Shown here piece after piece: positions 13,418-26,165 of a stretch of 48,848 bases of DNA. The number at the start of each line of letters is the position of its first letter. Position 1 is the first letter of the stretch. Origin of the DNA: Didymodactylos carnosus (lineage: Eukaryota; Rotifera; Eurotatoria; Philodinida; Philodinidae); NCBI GenBank assembly GCA_905250885.1, contig CAJNOQ010000500.1:1-48848 (forward strand). Direction: 5' to 3'. The position numbers and the translations under genes were made by a program. The notes beneath the pieces were generated by a model. It did no database searches. It saw only the letters and a program-made list of their open reading frames with translations, and had not been told where the DNA came from.

Positions 13418-16400
13418 TTAGGTTTCAACATTTAATAATCGTTGATATTCTGAACGTTGACCATGCGCTGTATCGGGCATCGTGCTATTTAATGATGTCT
13501 CTGTTAAACGATAAAATAAAGTCTAATACTTATTTTGTCAGATGTCACACATATTCTAACCTTCAAAAGCATTATTAGGTTCAAACGATGGATTTTGTAA
13601 GCGTGAATAGTCGTAGGAATCACCAGGTCGACGAATATGTAACGATTCACTACCAGTTTTGTTTATGCAATATAAGAGTAAAACAATTAAACTGATAAAA
13701 CTTGCTATTAAAATAACTACCAGTCCAATATACACTGGTTTTTGTTGAAGAAAATGATATAAAGCATCATAGGATATGTGTGACTCAATCTAATATAAGA
13801 AATAAATAAAGTATAAAGTATAAATACAATTTCTTTACTAAATTCGCACATTTTTTTATTATCATATACTTACTATTGATTTTGATGTATTCTGAAACGT
13901 TGAATCGCATAATTCATCCGTATTGGTATTTGTATACCAGGATAATGCTGTCACACTAAAAAGTCAAATCAGTTTTCTCTGCATAAAAATCATTTATCTA
14001 CTGCTTTTACGTATAGGGTCGAATCCAGAAAATTTGAAATTCTGCTACAGTGCGAAAGGGGATACGATGCGCGTCACTCTTTCAGCGCAAATATTATCGA
14101 TTTTGACATTTTATACGTATTTTTACTGGCCACTCAACACTGTCCTCGATCTGTTCTGCTTCTCAAGTACTTTGGTTTCATCTTAATCAGCGTCATAGAC
14201 AAGAAAGTATATCTCCTAAAATATGAAATATGTGATCTGCAGATATCTCCAGATTCTAAATCCCGAAACAGTTTTGAGGTATTTTCATGTGATTTCAATC
14301 AGCAGAAATTAATGAAAATTAAACTGCATATTCAACTCTTGATATTGAGTTTTAATAGAGCATCTCTTCTTCGTAAAAATCCTCAAAATGTCCACGTCAT
14401 GCTGTCGTTTTTACCAACTTGCGCCATCTGGCGTTTATCGAAAAACTTATCTCTCTTTTGGATGCGAAAGATAATTTAAAATCAAAACGAAGACAAATAG
14501 TTCAATTTTTGGAAATGACGAAATATTGAGCCATGACCCAATGCGATTTGAGCTTTGGCCCGATACAAAAATTCTTTTGAGTGTTTGACCCAAAGATTCT
14601 CCTTCACATGCAAATTCTGAACGAAGTTTGTTCTAAGAAAAGGGTGACATGAGTGAGATACAAATCCAGAGTAAAGCAGCATGTGCTTATTGTTTATATC
14701 TTTGCATGTTCATATCTTCTCATATTAATTCATTTCAAAACCTATTGAACATGATGAGCAAAAAATTCACAACGTTTAGACTGTGAATTTTAGCAGGTAA
14801 GAATTTCACAAAACTTTACTCTTTCTCTTTCTCTTATTTGTTTTATTCATGATGATACATGTTTCATTCCTTACGCATATAACACTAACAAGCTGTATAA
14901 AAAAAGTGTTTAGATGGTTGAATAGTGAGATTTTTCTGTACAAAAAGGATTAGTGAGAATATGCACACATTCTTGATCCACACTAACGAGGAACACGGAA
15001 ACTGACAGTATCAGAACTTGCAACGGTCGAAAAAATTTCCTGCCCAAGTAGGAACCATTCGGTCCACCTAGGTCCACCGATTGTTTTTGACTCTATGGAA
15101 AACGGTCCAAAAGTCTAAAAAATCCTGGTTAGATATCACCAGATGGAAAAATTATAAAAGCTTCTTCGATCAAAACCGATTGCAGGTTCACCTTCTCCAT
15201 AGTCGATTCTTGTACGTGATAACTTTTGAATCGGGATATTTTAGAAAAAAGTTTCGACATCGTTTTGCCTCTGGCCCATGCAGTGACTTTTTCGAAATTT
15301 TTTAAGCAAGATCATGAGTAACTTTTTTTCTGAAGTACTCCGGTCCAAAAGTTATCGCGTACAAGATAATCGACTATGGAGAAGTCGAATCTGCAATCGG
15401 CTTTGATCAAAGAAAAATCAAAATTTTTCGATTTGGTGATATGCACCACTGCCGGCATTAGCGATGTAGAACCTAATCAGAGATCCAACCATCGGATTGG
15501 TTACGGGATAATTTATCGAGAAGTCAGCTTTCTGAATGTTGATTTTAGTTCGGATTACGTTTTCTTCACCCCAATATGTCTCTATAGTCGATTTATTCAT
15601 TCAGTTTTATTCAAAGAGTTACGAATTCTCAACATTCTGTTTTAACCGAGGAGGAAGTTCAAATTCTCGATTGAAGGCAGATTCGCAGCTTATGTTCCAC
15701 ATTCATAACTTATGCTCTACTCGATTATATTCTAGCTACTTAGCAGAATAGTTTTTTATTTTAAATTTCACGAGTATAGTAAAGATTTTCAGTCTCTTTT
15801 TAGAAGCCTTGATGTTATATTAGGACCAGGATTTTTATTCAATCACAACAGCCGATCTCAAATGATTGAGTAAGATTAACGGTGATAAACAATACTTCTT
15901 TCCCTACGGCAGTCCACTTACTTGTTGAATAGCGATTCGTATTTACAACTATTTTCAATTTTTATTAGCATAGTTCTAAGAGCGTTACACTCTCTTGTAC
16001 AATGTCGTTCAACAGATGTCATTGATCGATGACATCCCTAAAATGAGCAAACAGAATTTGTCTTATGAGTTTCGAGTTACTACCATGGCAATCTGGTAAT
16101 GGCGCAGCCTCATCGATTCCTATTCGAGGTGACATTGAAGTACAAGTTTTAGTAATCTGTCCTATTGAACACAAATCTTATAAGAGACGAATATTTAATT
16201 CAAAGACAGTTTTCGTACCTGAATCTGACGCCAAGAGGCGTAGACTACATGTAAAAGTTTTGCAATTTCTTCGAAACAATCTTGAGATGCAATATTTTGT
16301 TGATGAATAGTGCAAAGTAACGGCATAATACTCATGGTGATCGAGATATTCTAAATATATAATTTCATATAAATAGCTTTGAATGTGAGACACTATCATG

Positions 16401-18385
16401 ATTTACTTCTGATAATTGATCACACTTGTCAATGTACTGCTTTATTCTTGGTCGACATTGTTCGATGGTACAAAATGATGTTCCTTGTTTACGTAATATG
16501 TCAATTGTAAATAATAGATCTCTGTCATTTGAAACGTTATGCGCCAAGCACCACCATTCACCATATAGGCAAGTTCTTTTGATTTGTTCAACGATTCGTT
16601 CGCCAACTAATGCCTGAGGAACAAGTCCAAGTGATTGAAATTCAAGTACATCATATTCAAGTTTTCTATTCTGAAAATTATAATGGTAATGAATGCATAA
16701 ATCACGTAAAGTTGAAGATTTATCACACTGTATTATTTTGGTCATAATTTCATTTTCACGAACAGTGTTCATTTCATTTAACATGTAATCAACTCGTTCT
16801 AGAGATCCATTATTAACAAGAGATGTATATGAAGTGGTACTGATTAATGTACTGGTGTTTATTATCCAAGTTGGAGTGACTGTGGTGTTTATTATCCAAG
16901 TTGGAGTGACTGTGGTGTTTATTGCTGTTATCGATGATAATGATGTTGGCAAAGTTTCGTTTTTGAATATGGAATTGTCAGGATTATGTGATATATTACT
17001 TCGTGATAAAAGTTTATCGTAAAATGAACTCCTATTGCCTGTTAAATTTTTGTGTTGACGATGGTTTTGGAAGATCTCTTCTAAAAATCGGCAAAAGAAA
17101 CCATTACTATTCATACCAGTAGGCAAGGCTCATGGCGAGAAATAACTAAAAAAGCTCTGATATTTACCTCCTGTTAGTATGGTCTCTCGAAGGAAAGATA
17201 CCTCACCTTGCGACTACCGTTATCCATGCAGGATGCTAACAAATGTGGGTTCCAGTAGGCCGATATCTTCCTTACAACTAACAAGATTCTAATATAGTCC
17301 CCGTCTCATTAATAATCATTAACTACAGCTCTAGACAAGACCAGCCTGCTTTCGCCCAACAATTAGAGTTCCTCATACACATTCACTAACCATACACTAG
17401 CTTTTACAGGAAACCACGACGACTAACCGGAGGAACTGTGTTGCACGTCACAAGTGCGTAGTGAGTATGCTGTCGAACGGGTGATCTGAGGCAGGATGAG
17501 GAGCACGTTGTTTTGTTTGTTATTATTGAGCAGTAGTGGCAGCATCTACATTTTTTTCCTTCAATACTGAACACTCTGGCGGTTAAATGCCTAGCACGTA
17601 TGTAATAAAAATCTCAACTCTTATGTCTTCTCAAAGAAACATGTGATTTGGTGCCGCATGTAATCTCTTATAATCATAACTTTAAATGAAAAGATAGAAG
17701 AAGAAAGATAGAAATCCTGATGTTCTGAGGCTTTTTCTTATCCTTTTGAGGTCAATGTTTGCGTGTAATAGCAGGTCAAAAGCTTTTAATCCTTTAGCAA
17801 GATTTAACACCTCATCGAGTCAAAAATTCTTAATTCTATCGTTATCGATCGTGTTGAATTCGAAAACTCACTCAACACTTTCGTAAACACTGTTCTTAAA
17901 CTTGGTGACATGCTGTTGCATTAGTCTTACTATTAACTTGAAATCAATCATTTAATGATATTGAATAAAAGTCAACCAGCTCTTTAGGCAAGGGGGAAAA
18001 AGCATACTTCTGTACTTCTGGTACTTCTCCGTACTTCTTGATACTTCTTCGTACTTCTTCGTACTTTTTTGTACTTCTCCGTACTTCTGAAGTACGAAGT
18101 ACGAAATACGAAATCCCGTATTTCGTACTTCGTACTTCAGAAGTACGGAGAAGTACAAAAAAGTACGAAGAAGTACGAAGAAGTATCAAGAAGTACGGAG
18201 AAGTACCAGAAGTACAGAAGTATGCTTTTTCCCCCTTGTCTTTAGGTCATAACTGAATTTTCCCAATAAGAAATATACATACCAGTTGAATTTGTTGATT
18301 TTTGATGAACACCGTTTACAAATTGATTAGAAGAAACTAAAAATAGTGCCAAAAGGATATGATGACTAATAGTTATAGTATACAT
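13418..18385 (-). CDS. Unrecognised type I membrane protein, cysteine-rich ectodomain
   Basis: Not a family I recognise. Exons on the minus strand: 18385-18283, 17128-16407, 16350-16219, 16119-16084 (optional), 16037-15922, 13955-13874, 13789-13561, 13500-13418. Phases agree at every junction, giving about 500 residues (488 without the 36-nt exon). Exon 1 encodes a signal peptide (MYTITISHHILLALFLVSS). Exon 2 has many N-glycosylation sequons, Ser/Thr-rich sequence and a duplicated NTTVTPTWI unit, then a cysteine-containing region (CTIEQC, IDKC). Exons 3-6 add spaced cysteines (HCTREC, ENSCKY, ELCDS). Exon 7 holds one strong transmembrane segment (IGLVVILIASFISLIVLLLY), followed by a short cytoplasmic tail with tyrosines (SYDYSRL, EYQRLL). 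It is probably a cell-surface protein. The exon 2 acceptor (CATGAG before 17128) is weak, and the intron at 13956-15921 is long and repeat-bearing. Ligand and role are unknown. Confidence 0.7.
15133..15442. repeat. Imperfect inverted repeat, old foldback element
   Basis: The left arm (about 15133-15234) and right arm (about 15341-15442) are reverse complements with scattered mismatches. Shared blocks include CTTCTCCATAGTCGATT and GATAACTTTTG. It lies in the long intron of the membrane-protein gene. It resembles a decayed MITE; no target duplication was identified. Confidence 0.65.
16861..16920. repeat. Exact 30-bp tandem duplication inside a coding exon
   Basis: Positions 16861-16890 and 16891-16920 are identical. 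On the minus strand the unit encodes a ten-residue Thr-rich repeat (NTTVTPTWI plus one residue) in the glycosylated stalk of the membrane protein. It keeps the reading frame. The perfect identity implies a recent slippage event, so copy number may vary between alleles. Confidence 0.9.
17129..18282. other. First intron of the membrane-protein gene
   Basis: No coding content is seen apart from artefactual reading frames created by the foldback element at 17989-18238. The strong donor GTATGT is at 18282-18277. The assigned acceptor is weak, so another small exon could be hidden here. Confidence 0.4.
17989..18238. mobile_element. hAT-like foldback MITE, perfect 122-bp inverted repeats
   Basis: A 250-bp non-coding element. 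Its left arm (17989-18110) and right arm (18117-18238) are, base for base, reverse complements over 122 bp, separated by a 6-nt loop. The ends read CAAGGGGGAAAAAGC. The element is flanked by an exact 8-bp direct repeat TCTTTAGG (17981-17988 and 18239-18246), as expected of a target duplication. Eight-base duplications and CA-starting termini fit the hAT superfamily (established knowledge). Each arm is filled with about ten short TACTTC-type repeats, which could be subterminal transposase-binding sites (inference). Arm identity implies recent insertion. It encodes nothing and must be mobilised in trans. Confidence 0.85.
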
Positions 18386-19059
18386 TGTGGCTGTACGACT
18401 TCAAATAAGCGTTTCATATTTTTTTTCTAGCACTTCTAAAGTCATTCAACTTTCCTTTGTGCTGATTTTATGTGTTAGCAATAAAAAAACGGGCGACAGC
18501 TGTTTGCTTTCTTTCGTTTCGGTACGAAAAATACAGCTTGGAAACGCATTTATAAAACAAAATGTTCATTTATATAATGGACTAAATTGCTGTTAAAAAT
18601 TGATGACTCATTCGATTGTTAGAATCTTGTAGAGTACAACTACATCCGTATTCTGTAATACAACTAGAGTCATAGTCATACTTTTTATTAGAATTCACCA
18701 ATTTTAGAAAGTTTTTACGATGGTTTACTGTTGTTGTTTTTTTATCCTATTAATGTAGTAAAAGAAAATCAATTTTAACAGCTGAATACATGAAGAGAGA
18801 GATTAACAAAAAAAAATAGATGTAAAAAATCAACTGTACAAAAAAGTTAGAAATTATTGTGACTGAAGAAGGTTCATTAATTACAATTGCAAAATGCAGA
18901 AATATATTTAAAAAATGCCTCTAAAAACTGATGCAGTTAGACAATTCATTCTTAACATAACACTAAAATACCGTTACATACTACTCGATTAGACAATTCG
19001 ACACTACGTGAGACAAATGGATGATGCTTCCTGTCATCTGAGAAAAAGAGCAGAATAGA

Positions 19060-22000
19060 CTATGCTATTTGTAATCGATGTGCTTTATATTCTGAGACGA
19101 GTATTTTTTTATTTTTCATTAACAAGATATCGTACGGTCCTTGAAAACCAATTTTCGAATGAACAACATCAATCGATGTTAATTCTTTTCGAAATATTTG
19201 AATGCGATTGTTACCTGCAAAGAAAAAATGATTTACCTTATAGCATAAAGATGGTGGAGATAGTTTTAAGACATTTTTTGTATTCGATCATGATAGTTTG
19301 ATAGAAGGAAAGCTCAGAGACGTCGCGTTGTATCCGAAAATGTTTACTATATATGAGCGAATTGTAGAGGAAACGAAAACCTATTTTCCAGCAATCTATG
19401 CAGAATTTATATACACATTGCTTTTTGTAGGAGACAATTTCAGTTAGGCAAATCAGATATTGAATTTCTTAGACTATAATGATCAAACACAAAAATCAGA
19501 AACAAAACTATCTTTGTATTAAAGACGATAAGTATACCTTCATCGACAACATATAAATCTTCATTTTTTTCATCATAGGCAATACCCATTGGTCGAGAAA
19601 AATCACCCAAACTTTTTCCTAAACGGCCAATTGATGTTAGATGGTCACCTTCATAATTTGATATTTGTATTCGGTTATTTCCTGCAAAAAAAATGGCATT
19701 ATACAACACAGTAAGTCACGCATCCATTGTTACACACGTACCCCAATCACTAACTGCAATTCGTTTTGTTGTTGTATTTACACATAAACATGCTGGACAC
19801 TTGAATTGACCATTTTCTATACCTAATCCTCCCCAAGACAGTAGAAATTGTCCCGATTCGTTATATTTTAACTAGAAAATTGATAATGATATTTTAAAAT
19901 TTTCTGTTATGATACATTATTAACACCTACCACTCGATGATTTCCAGCATCACAAACATAAATATTATGTTGTTCATCCGTGCAAACATCACATGGTGCG
20001 GAATATTGTCCAACATCTCTTCCATACTGTCCAATAACTCGAATTAATTTGAATTCTCGATTAAATACTTTAATGCGTCGATCACTTTGATCAATAACGT
20101 ACAAACGATTATCACGATCAATATGAATAGCATAAGGATGTTGAAAACGAGAAACAGGAATCATTTGCAGTCCTAAAGTATTAGTGTTATTTTCGATTGG
20201 ATAATATGCATTTTGAAATAATAGTGTATCACTCGTATAAGCAACAATACGATTATTGTATGTATCGCAAACATAAACAAGTTGATCACGGTGAGAATAA
20301 GCCATTGATGATGGATGCATAAATTCACCGTCTCTCGAACCACGTTTACCAATAATACGATTCAATGATGTTTTACGTTTTAAACGTTCACAACAATTTT
20401 CTAATGATGGACTAGAACGATAATGTAAACCATTTCCATAATCACCACTACAGTTTGACTGTAACGTTGATGTTGCACTAAAGCAACGTATTAATGGTGA
20501 ATGTTTTGTAATTTTTTGAGAACAATGAATGTGTTCATCCGATGTATCTAATAATGCTGGAATGATGCCACCATTTGTTACAGTACGAGAATCTTGTTTT
20601 AATGTGATGTCACTTGATATTGGTTCAAGTTGTATACCGATTTCAACAAAACCAAGTGATATAGCATCATCTGATATATCTCGATTGTAAAATGATAACT
20701 ATTTAAATTAATAATGAAAATAAAAAATAAAGAAAATTATTCAACAGACATAGTTCTAGAAATCTTACACGACGTATAGGTGTTTTAACAAGAAGTATAT
20801 GACTTTCAAGCTCATTAACAGACACCACATAATCTTCACATTTTTGACGAATATCCATTGCTTCTTGATCCGTTTCTTCTTTACTAAAACAACAATACAA
20901 TAATACAATGAGTTTTTAGGTTTTTATCAGTCGATAATTCATTGCTTTTCAATACTTTGTTAATTTTTCTTGTGATGATGAGCAGAACGTATTAATCGTA
21001 GATAAATCTTGTAGACGTGTATTTTTCTCATTAATTAATCTAAAATTATTAAAATTATTTTATCTTTTTTCAACTGACTCTTCTCTTGTCGGTACCTCTG
21101 TTCAACATCCATAAATTCTTGTACATTATGTAACAATTTTGTTTCTTCTTGTTTTAATTTCTCAATTAATTCAGCTACTTTACCACGAATTAATATTGAT
21201 ATATCTTGACAATTTTTAACGTTTTCTTCATGATTTTTTATATTTTCAACTGAATTTAGACGAAATTTTTTTTTAAAAAAAAACAAACAAACTAAAATTC
21301 AACATTTATAGTCTACCTTCTTTTGTTATTAATTTTTCTGTTTCTTCTTGTGTTTCAAGTAATTTTGTTGTGATATATTTTCGAAATTCATCATAATGTT
21401 GACGACGACATTTACGACAGATAGCTTCACGACAATGTTCACAAACCTATTTCATGTCAACACGACAATATTTAAATAAATGTTATTTTAAAAAAAATTC
21501 TGGAATGCAATACTCACTGTTATTGTGTCATCTCTCTTACATAATGCACATTTTGCTTTCAATGTTGGTCTTGGTTCTGTATGTGGTAGACTTTCTAGAA
21601 GATTGACAATTGTACGATTTACTTCAAATGAGCCAACACCAGCAAACGGAATACGATAACATCCACGACAAACTGGACTAGAAATATGTATAAAAATAAA
21701 AAAACAAAAAAATAAAACTATTATCTTAAAGATATTATTCTTTTTTTTTTCAGTCATTTTTCATACCATCGTCCCCAACGTTCATCTGTTATTCTCTCAA
21801 GACATGTTCGACAAAATGAATGTTGACAAGGTAACATGAGTGGTTCTCGAAATATTTCCAAACATATTGGACAAGTAATTAATTGTAAAATTGTTCGTGA
21901 ACTTCGACTTGACTCAGTATTATCGACAACGTCAGACATGAGCTAGAAAAAGAAAGAAAAAGAGAAAGAAAAAAAGATTATCAAAATATTTTTTAAAATC

Positions 22001-22109
22001 AAATAATAATCATATAGATCTGTATATATACCAGTGAAGATCTTGAAGATTTTGAACTCCTAATAACGTCATACATTATACCATGACGTTGTATAGTGAA
22101 CGATGTCAT
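19060..22109 (-). CDS. TRIM-NHL protein (RING, B-box, coiled coil, NHL repeats)
   Basis: Likely E3 ubiquitin ligase and possible RNA-binding regulator. Minus-strand exons: 22109-22032, 21942-21767, 21677-21518, 21446-21317, 21249-21096, 21039-20956, 20883-20769, 20698-19931, 19871-19742, 19681-19538, 19214-19060. Phases match, giving about 697 residues. The RING is a complete C3HC4 finger ([14 protein letters not shown], then CPVC, about residues 50-88). A B-box-like zinc site follows (CALC, CEHC, CRKC, QH, about 128-155), then a Glu/Lys-rich coiled coil. After a linker come NHL repeats to the C-terminus ([42 protein letters not shown]). There is no filamin domain, so the architecture is TRIM32/NHL-1-like, not TRIM2/3/71-like. 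The first 26-residue exon is my inference; ATG at 21939 is the conservative start. Confidence 0.9.
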
Positions 22110-25100
22110 TTCTTAAAACTATATAAATACTTTGAACACATATTAAACTACTCAACATACATATACACATACATATTTTCTCTTCTCTCTTTTTTCTATC
22201 AACGCCATCATATCAAACAATTATGAATGAAATCAAAGGATTTTACATTCCTCGGGTTTTTTTTTTCAACTATTCTCAATATTACGAATGAATCTTATTC
22301 AATTGTTCATACATGTATGAGATGTCAAATATACCATACACATATATATACATATATCTACAGTTCTTCCAATATATACAACACAAGAGGATATTTTGTT
22401 CGATTAACGTCTATTATTATATAAAGAAAACGAGTGTGGTGATGAAAAAAACAAAAAATTCTTTCTTAATAATTTTTTTTGCAGGTGGTCTCGTGTGTAA
22501 AAAAATATTAACTTTGTATATACTTTTCATCAAATTCTAACCTTTTTGCCAAAATAAAAAGAAAAAAATAATAATAAAGACGAAAAACAATCAGCTGAGT
22601 AATATATAGAAGTATCCAAAAATTAACCATTAAGTCAATAAAATCAATAGAACAGTGGATAAATCAGTTTTAAAAAGAGAATGAGTAATAACTATATTTG
22701 CATATATGAGGTAAAATATTAAAATAAAACTGACAGATAATGTGTCTCATCAGTTCTGATAGTTGATTGTGTAACGATATAACTGTATATAACCTATGGT
22801 ATCACAATTATAACCTAGTCATCATATTTTTGTATCAGTCACTTGTTATAATGTCAAACAAGAAAACTGATATAAATCAAGATGATGACCGTCGGTCATT
22901 TATTCTATATTATCATATAACTTTTAGATTGTTATTGTGAGTCTAACATATAGAAATCATTCATTCTTGTCATTCAGATAAATCAAAAAAAAAAACTTAT
23001 TTGTTTTGATTTATTTTTGCTTCACTAAATCATTCTATTCTAGTTATATGTAAAATATTATGGAACAACTAGGCGATATATGATTAGATCATCACCTGAA
23101 AGAAAAATGATAAATTGGAAAAAAGAATTATAGAAACAAAACAAAAAAAAAATTATGTAAGAGAAAAAAAATGGAGAAGAAGCTTATGACACTGTTCAGG
23201 TATTAGATATTCAATTTATCAAAGTTTTTAATCTCCTTCCCCCACAGTGTGCACCCAGGCGGACATTTAACAAAAAAAAACGAAAATGTACTTTTTTTCC
23301 AAGTATAATAGTATACAACAACATATGGACATAAAAAATTTTGTTCTAACTGTAAAGGAACATGAGAAAATGCTAAGTCCAACATTATACTCTAGAAAAA
23401 ACGTGTTCATCGTGTTTTCAGAGAACGAATTGAAGATCCCATTTAAGTTCTTTGAAATGTGAAGAACTTAATTTCTATTTTTCAATAAAAAAATGAGCAT
23501 TTCACTCATTTCAGTTTTTCGGTTCATTTCAGTTTTTCAAAAATTTTGTTTTTCAAGATTTGGAAAACACAATATTTGTTTTCAGTTCTCTCGAAGTTGA
23601 AAAAGGAAACGAAAATCACATATTTTAATCGTTGCTTTTGTTTTGCGATTCCGAATTTATATAAAGGACATGATCTTTTCTAACAAAAGTTTAAACTTAT
23701 TTTCAAAAAGTTCTGTTTATGTACACCAATGCGCACACTTCGAGAACATGTTTATTCTTGACAACAGAGTTCTAAAATTTAACTCGAATTCAACGAGTCG
23801 AGTACCTACGATGTTTGGAATCTGATTCGACCCGGATCGAATGAGGTTCCAAATGACGGTCGAGTTAGGATATGGGTTACATAGTTTTTTCTACTTGTGT
23901 AGGTTTCCAGTTGACAATATTTATACTCAATAAAAGAATAATTCTACATATCATCACAGATATTGTATTGATTAAAAATAGTTGGCTGGTGAAAAAGAGG
24001 AATTCAGATCCAGATTTTTGAAAAAGTCGAAGAACAGAAATGGGTTTTTCGACTTGATGTTTTGCTGAAAACTAATGTCCCAAATAGGGATCGAAAAAAA
24101 TGAAAAACTCAATTTCTGTTCTTTCGGAAAATGAGAAAATCAGTTTTGCAGATTTTCAGAAAACTCACATCAGATCCCTCTCTATTTGAGACAAATGAAA
24201 AACACAGTTTCAGTTTTCTGAACAAGTCCTCGTTTTTAGAGTGTAGCGTGAAAACACTGGTGCATCAGATAAACATTTTTTACTATTACTATTATCCAGG
24301 AAACATATGGGAAGAAATGATATATACTCTGAATCTAAGTCATTCGCGCTATCCAGTAGTAAAGGAATTTTTTGTTTTGGATCAAAAGTATCGGAGAGAA
24401 AAAATTAATTTCTAAGCTAACTAATTTTCTGAAGAGCAGTGAGTGATAAGTATAATGAGAGCGCAAAGTTTCACAAAAAGCTAACGGAGACGAAACTTTG
24501 CCGAAATGTTTGTTTATGTGTCACTACTACGAGATTAAAGAAACTTAGCATCATCTTTCCTAAACAAAACAACAGACTTTCCAAAATTCTCCAGTTTTTC
24601 AAGTAAAATCCATTTTTCTCAGTTTAGGAACACTTAAGAAAAAATAAGCTTTGGATGGAAAAAATATCCATTGAAATTTTTTCCATGAACCTGCACGACA
24701 AATCTTCCGAAAAAAATGATTTTTCTGAAAACATTTATTACTAATATTGATGAAAAAATGGTTTGGGTGCAAAATATTCTGATGTCCGCCTGCTATTAGA
24801 AAAATGTATGCTGTATCTTCCACCACCATCATAGTAAAAAGTTTTCGTTCCTGATTTTGTTTTTAATGTTCAAAAAGAATTATAGTGTCGAAAAAGTTAA
24901 TTTTCATCGTTTTCCTTGATTTGTGAGCAAACTAGCTCGAATTTTCTCAATGTTTTACTATAGACAAAAATGTGGTATTCTGGGGGAAAGTAGCTATTCT
25001 ATTCAACGTAATAATCATTCACTAAAAAAACAGAAAATGTCAATTGCGGCTTGATTTTCTAAACGTGAATACCCACTGTGTATGGTGGAATTGGATTGCA

Positions 25101-26165
25101 GATCTCTACTTTCCGTCTTCCCTTGTAAGCAAAATTAACCATCTGTAAACCTTCCGTACTTCTCTCTCTTTGATTATATAATATCTGAACAATTCCTATG
25201 TTCTCAAGGGCATGATTTAACTTTTCTTTTTAGGACATCTGAACACCAGAGCAGAATAAAACAAAAAGATGATCTTATTGACCTTAACATAATCAATTAA
25301 TCAAAATTAAAAATTTTGATCAAACGAGACTCTTGCAGAGCTGAAAATTAGACTTTTTCAACTAGAGACATATGATGTTGATCATACCTTCTGTACGCTC
25401 TTATTACCACTTTTGAACTCATGTCTGAATAAAATTTTACTGAATTGGAAATCAGTAGACAAACTAGATCATTTAGAAGTTCTGCTTATTACGTAATATA
25501 AACTCCTCATCCACAATAAAATAATTGCATCTTGTTAGTTCATTATTAACACACACACACCCATCCTCCTCTTTTCGTGTTAAATTGTACACGTATACTT
25601 ATAATCAACGATTTTTAAAGTGTAAAAACTGTCTATTGAACTCTTATATATGCAAGACTTGAATGATACCCAACATACAAACAATAAAAATAGTATTAGT
25701 ACGCATTTACATACTTTTTTTTCATCCTTATCAACTTTACCTTTTAAATGCATAGAATGAGACTAATGTCTGAGAGTTATTGTATGATCTTCTTTAATTA
25801 TCGTTGTTGTGTGAACTGTTCTATATGTGTTACCATATCAGCTATATATGCATATCATATATTCACTAATCAATTGTTAGAGTGGCGATGATAACAAAAC
25901 TTTTTCCTAGATGAATGTGAGGTGTGTATAATAAAACAAAAAAGTCGAAAAAATTCTATTGAATTAGTGAACGACAAAAAGATCATTAGAAGAATACGCA
26001 TTCTTTTCTTGTTTCTCTTTATCTGATTGTTTTATAAAATAAACAGAGAATAAAAACAGATTAAAATGTCTACAATTTAAGAGCAAAATATGATAGACAA
26101 AAAACAATATTCTTTATCAGAATATCGATGTTTTCGCTACGTGTAAAAGTTCACTTGATAATCAG
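22110..26165. other. Intergenic AT-rich region, no gene seen
   Basis: Low-complexity A/T-rich DNA. From about 23400 to 24900 there are many similar short phrases such as CAGTTTTTC and GAAAATGAGAAAA, in no regular order, suggesting decayed repeats. No exon or RNA gene could be supported. Confidence 0.5.

Noticed and set aside
14010..14040. GGGTCGAATCC resembling a tRNA B box
   Set aside because: No matching A box or cloverleaf stems could be built around it.
16065..16310. Plus-strand 81-codon open frame with protein-like composition
   Set aside because: It is antisense to two or three exons of the membrane-protein gene (16350-16219, 16119-16084, 16037-15922), whose phases and splice sites agree. 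The plus frame is a shadow.
17944..18256. Overlapping open frames on both strands rich in Thr, Ser, Glu and Lys
   Set aside because: They arise from the TACTTC repeats of the perfect foldback element and read alike on both strands.
22063..22090. AACGTCAT/ATGACGTT palindrome as a CRE-like promoter site
   Set aside because: It falls inside the likely first coding exon of the TRIM-NHL gene, so coding sequence explains it at least as well.
23257..24791. CAGGCGGACAT and its complement as possible ends of a 1.5-kb element
   Set aside because: An 11-bp inverted match is expected by chance many times in a window this size, and no target duplication flanks it.
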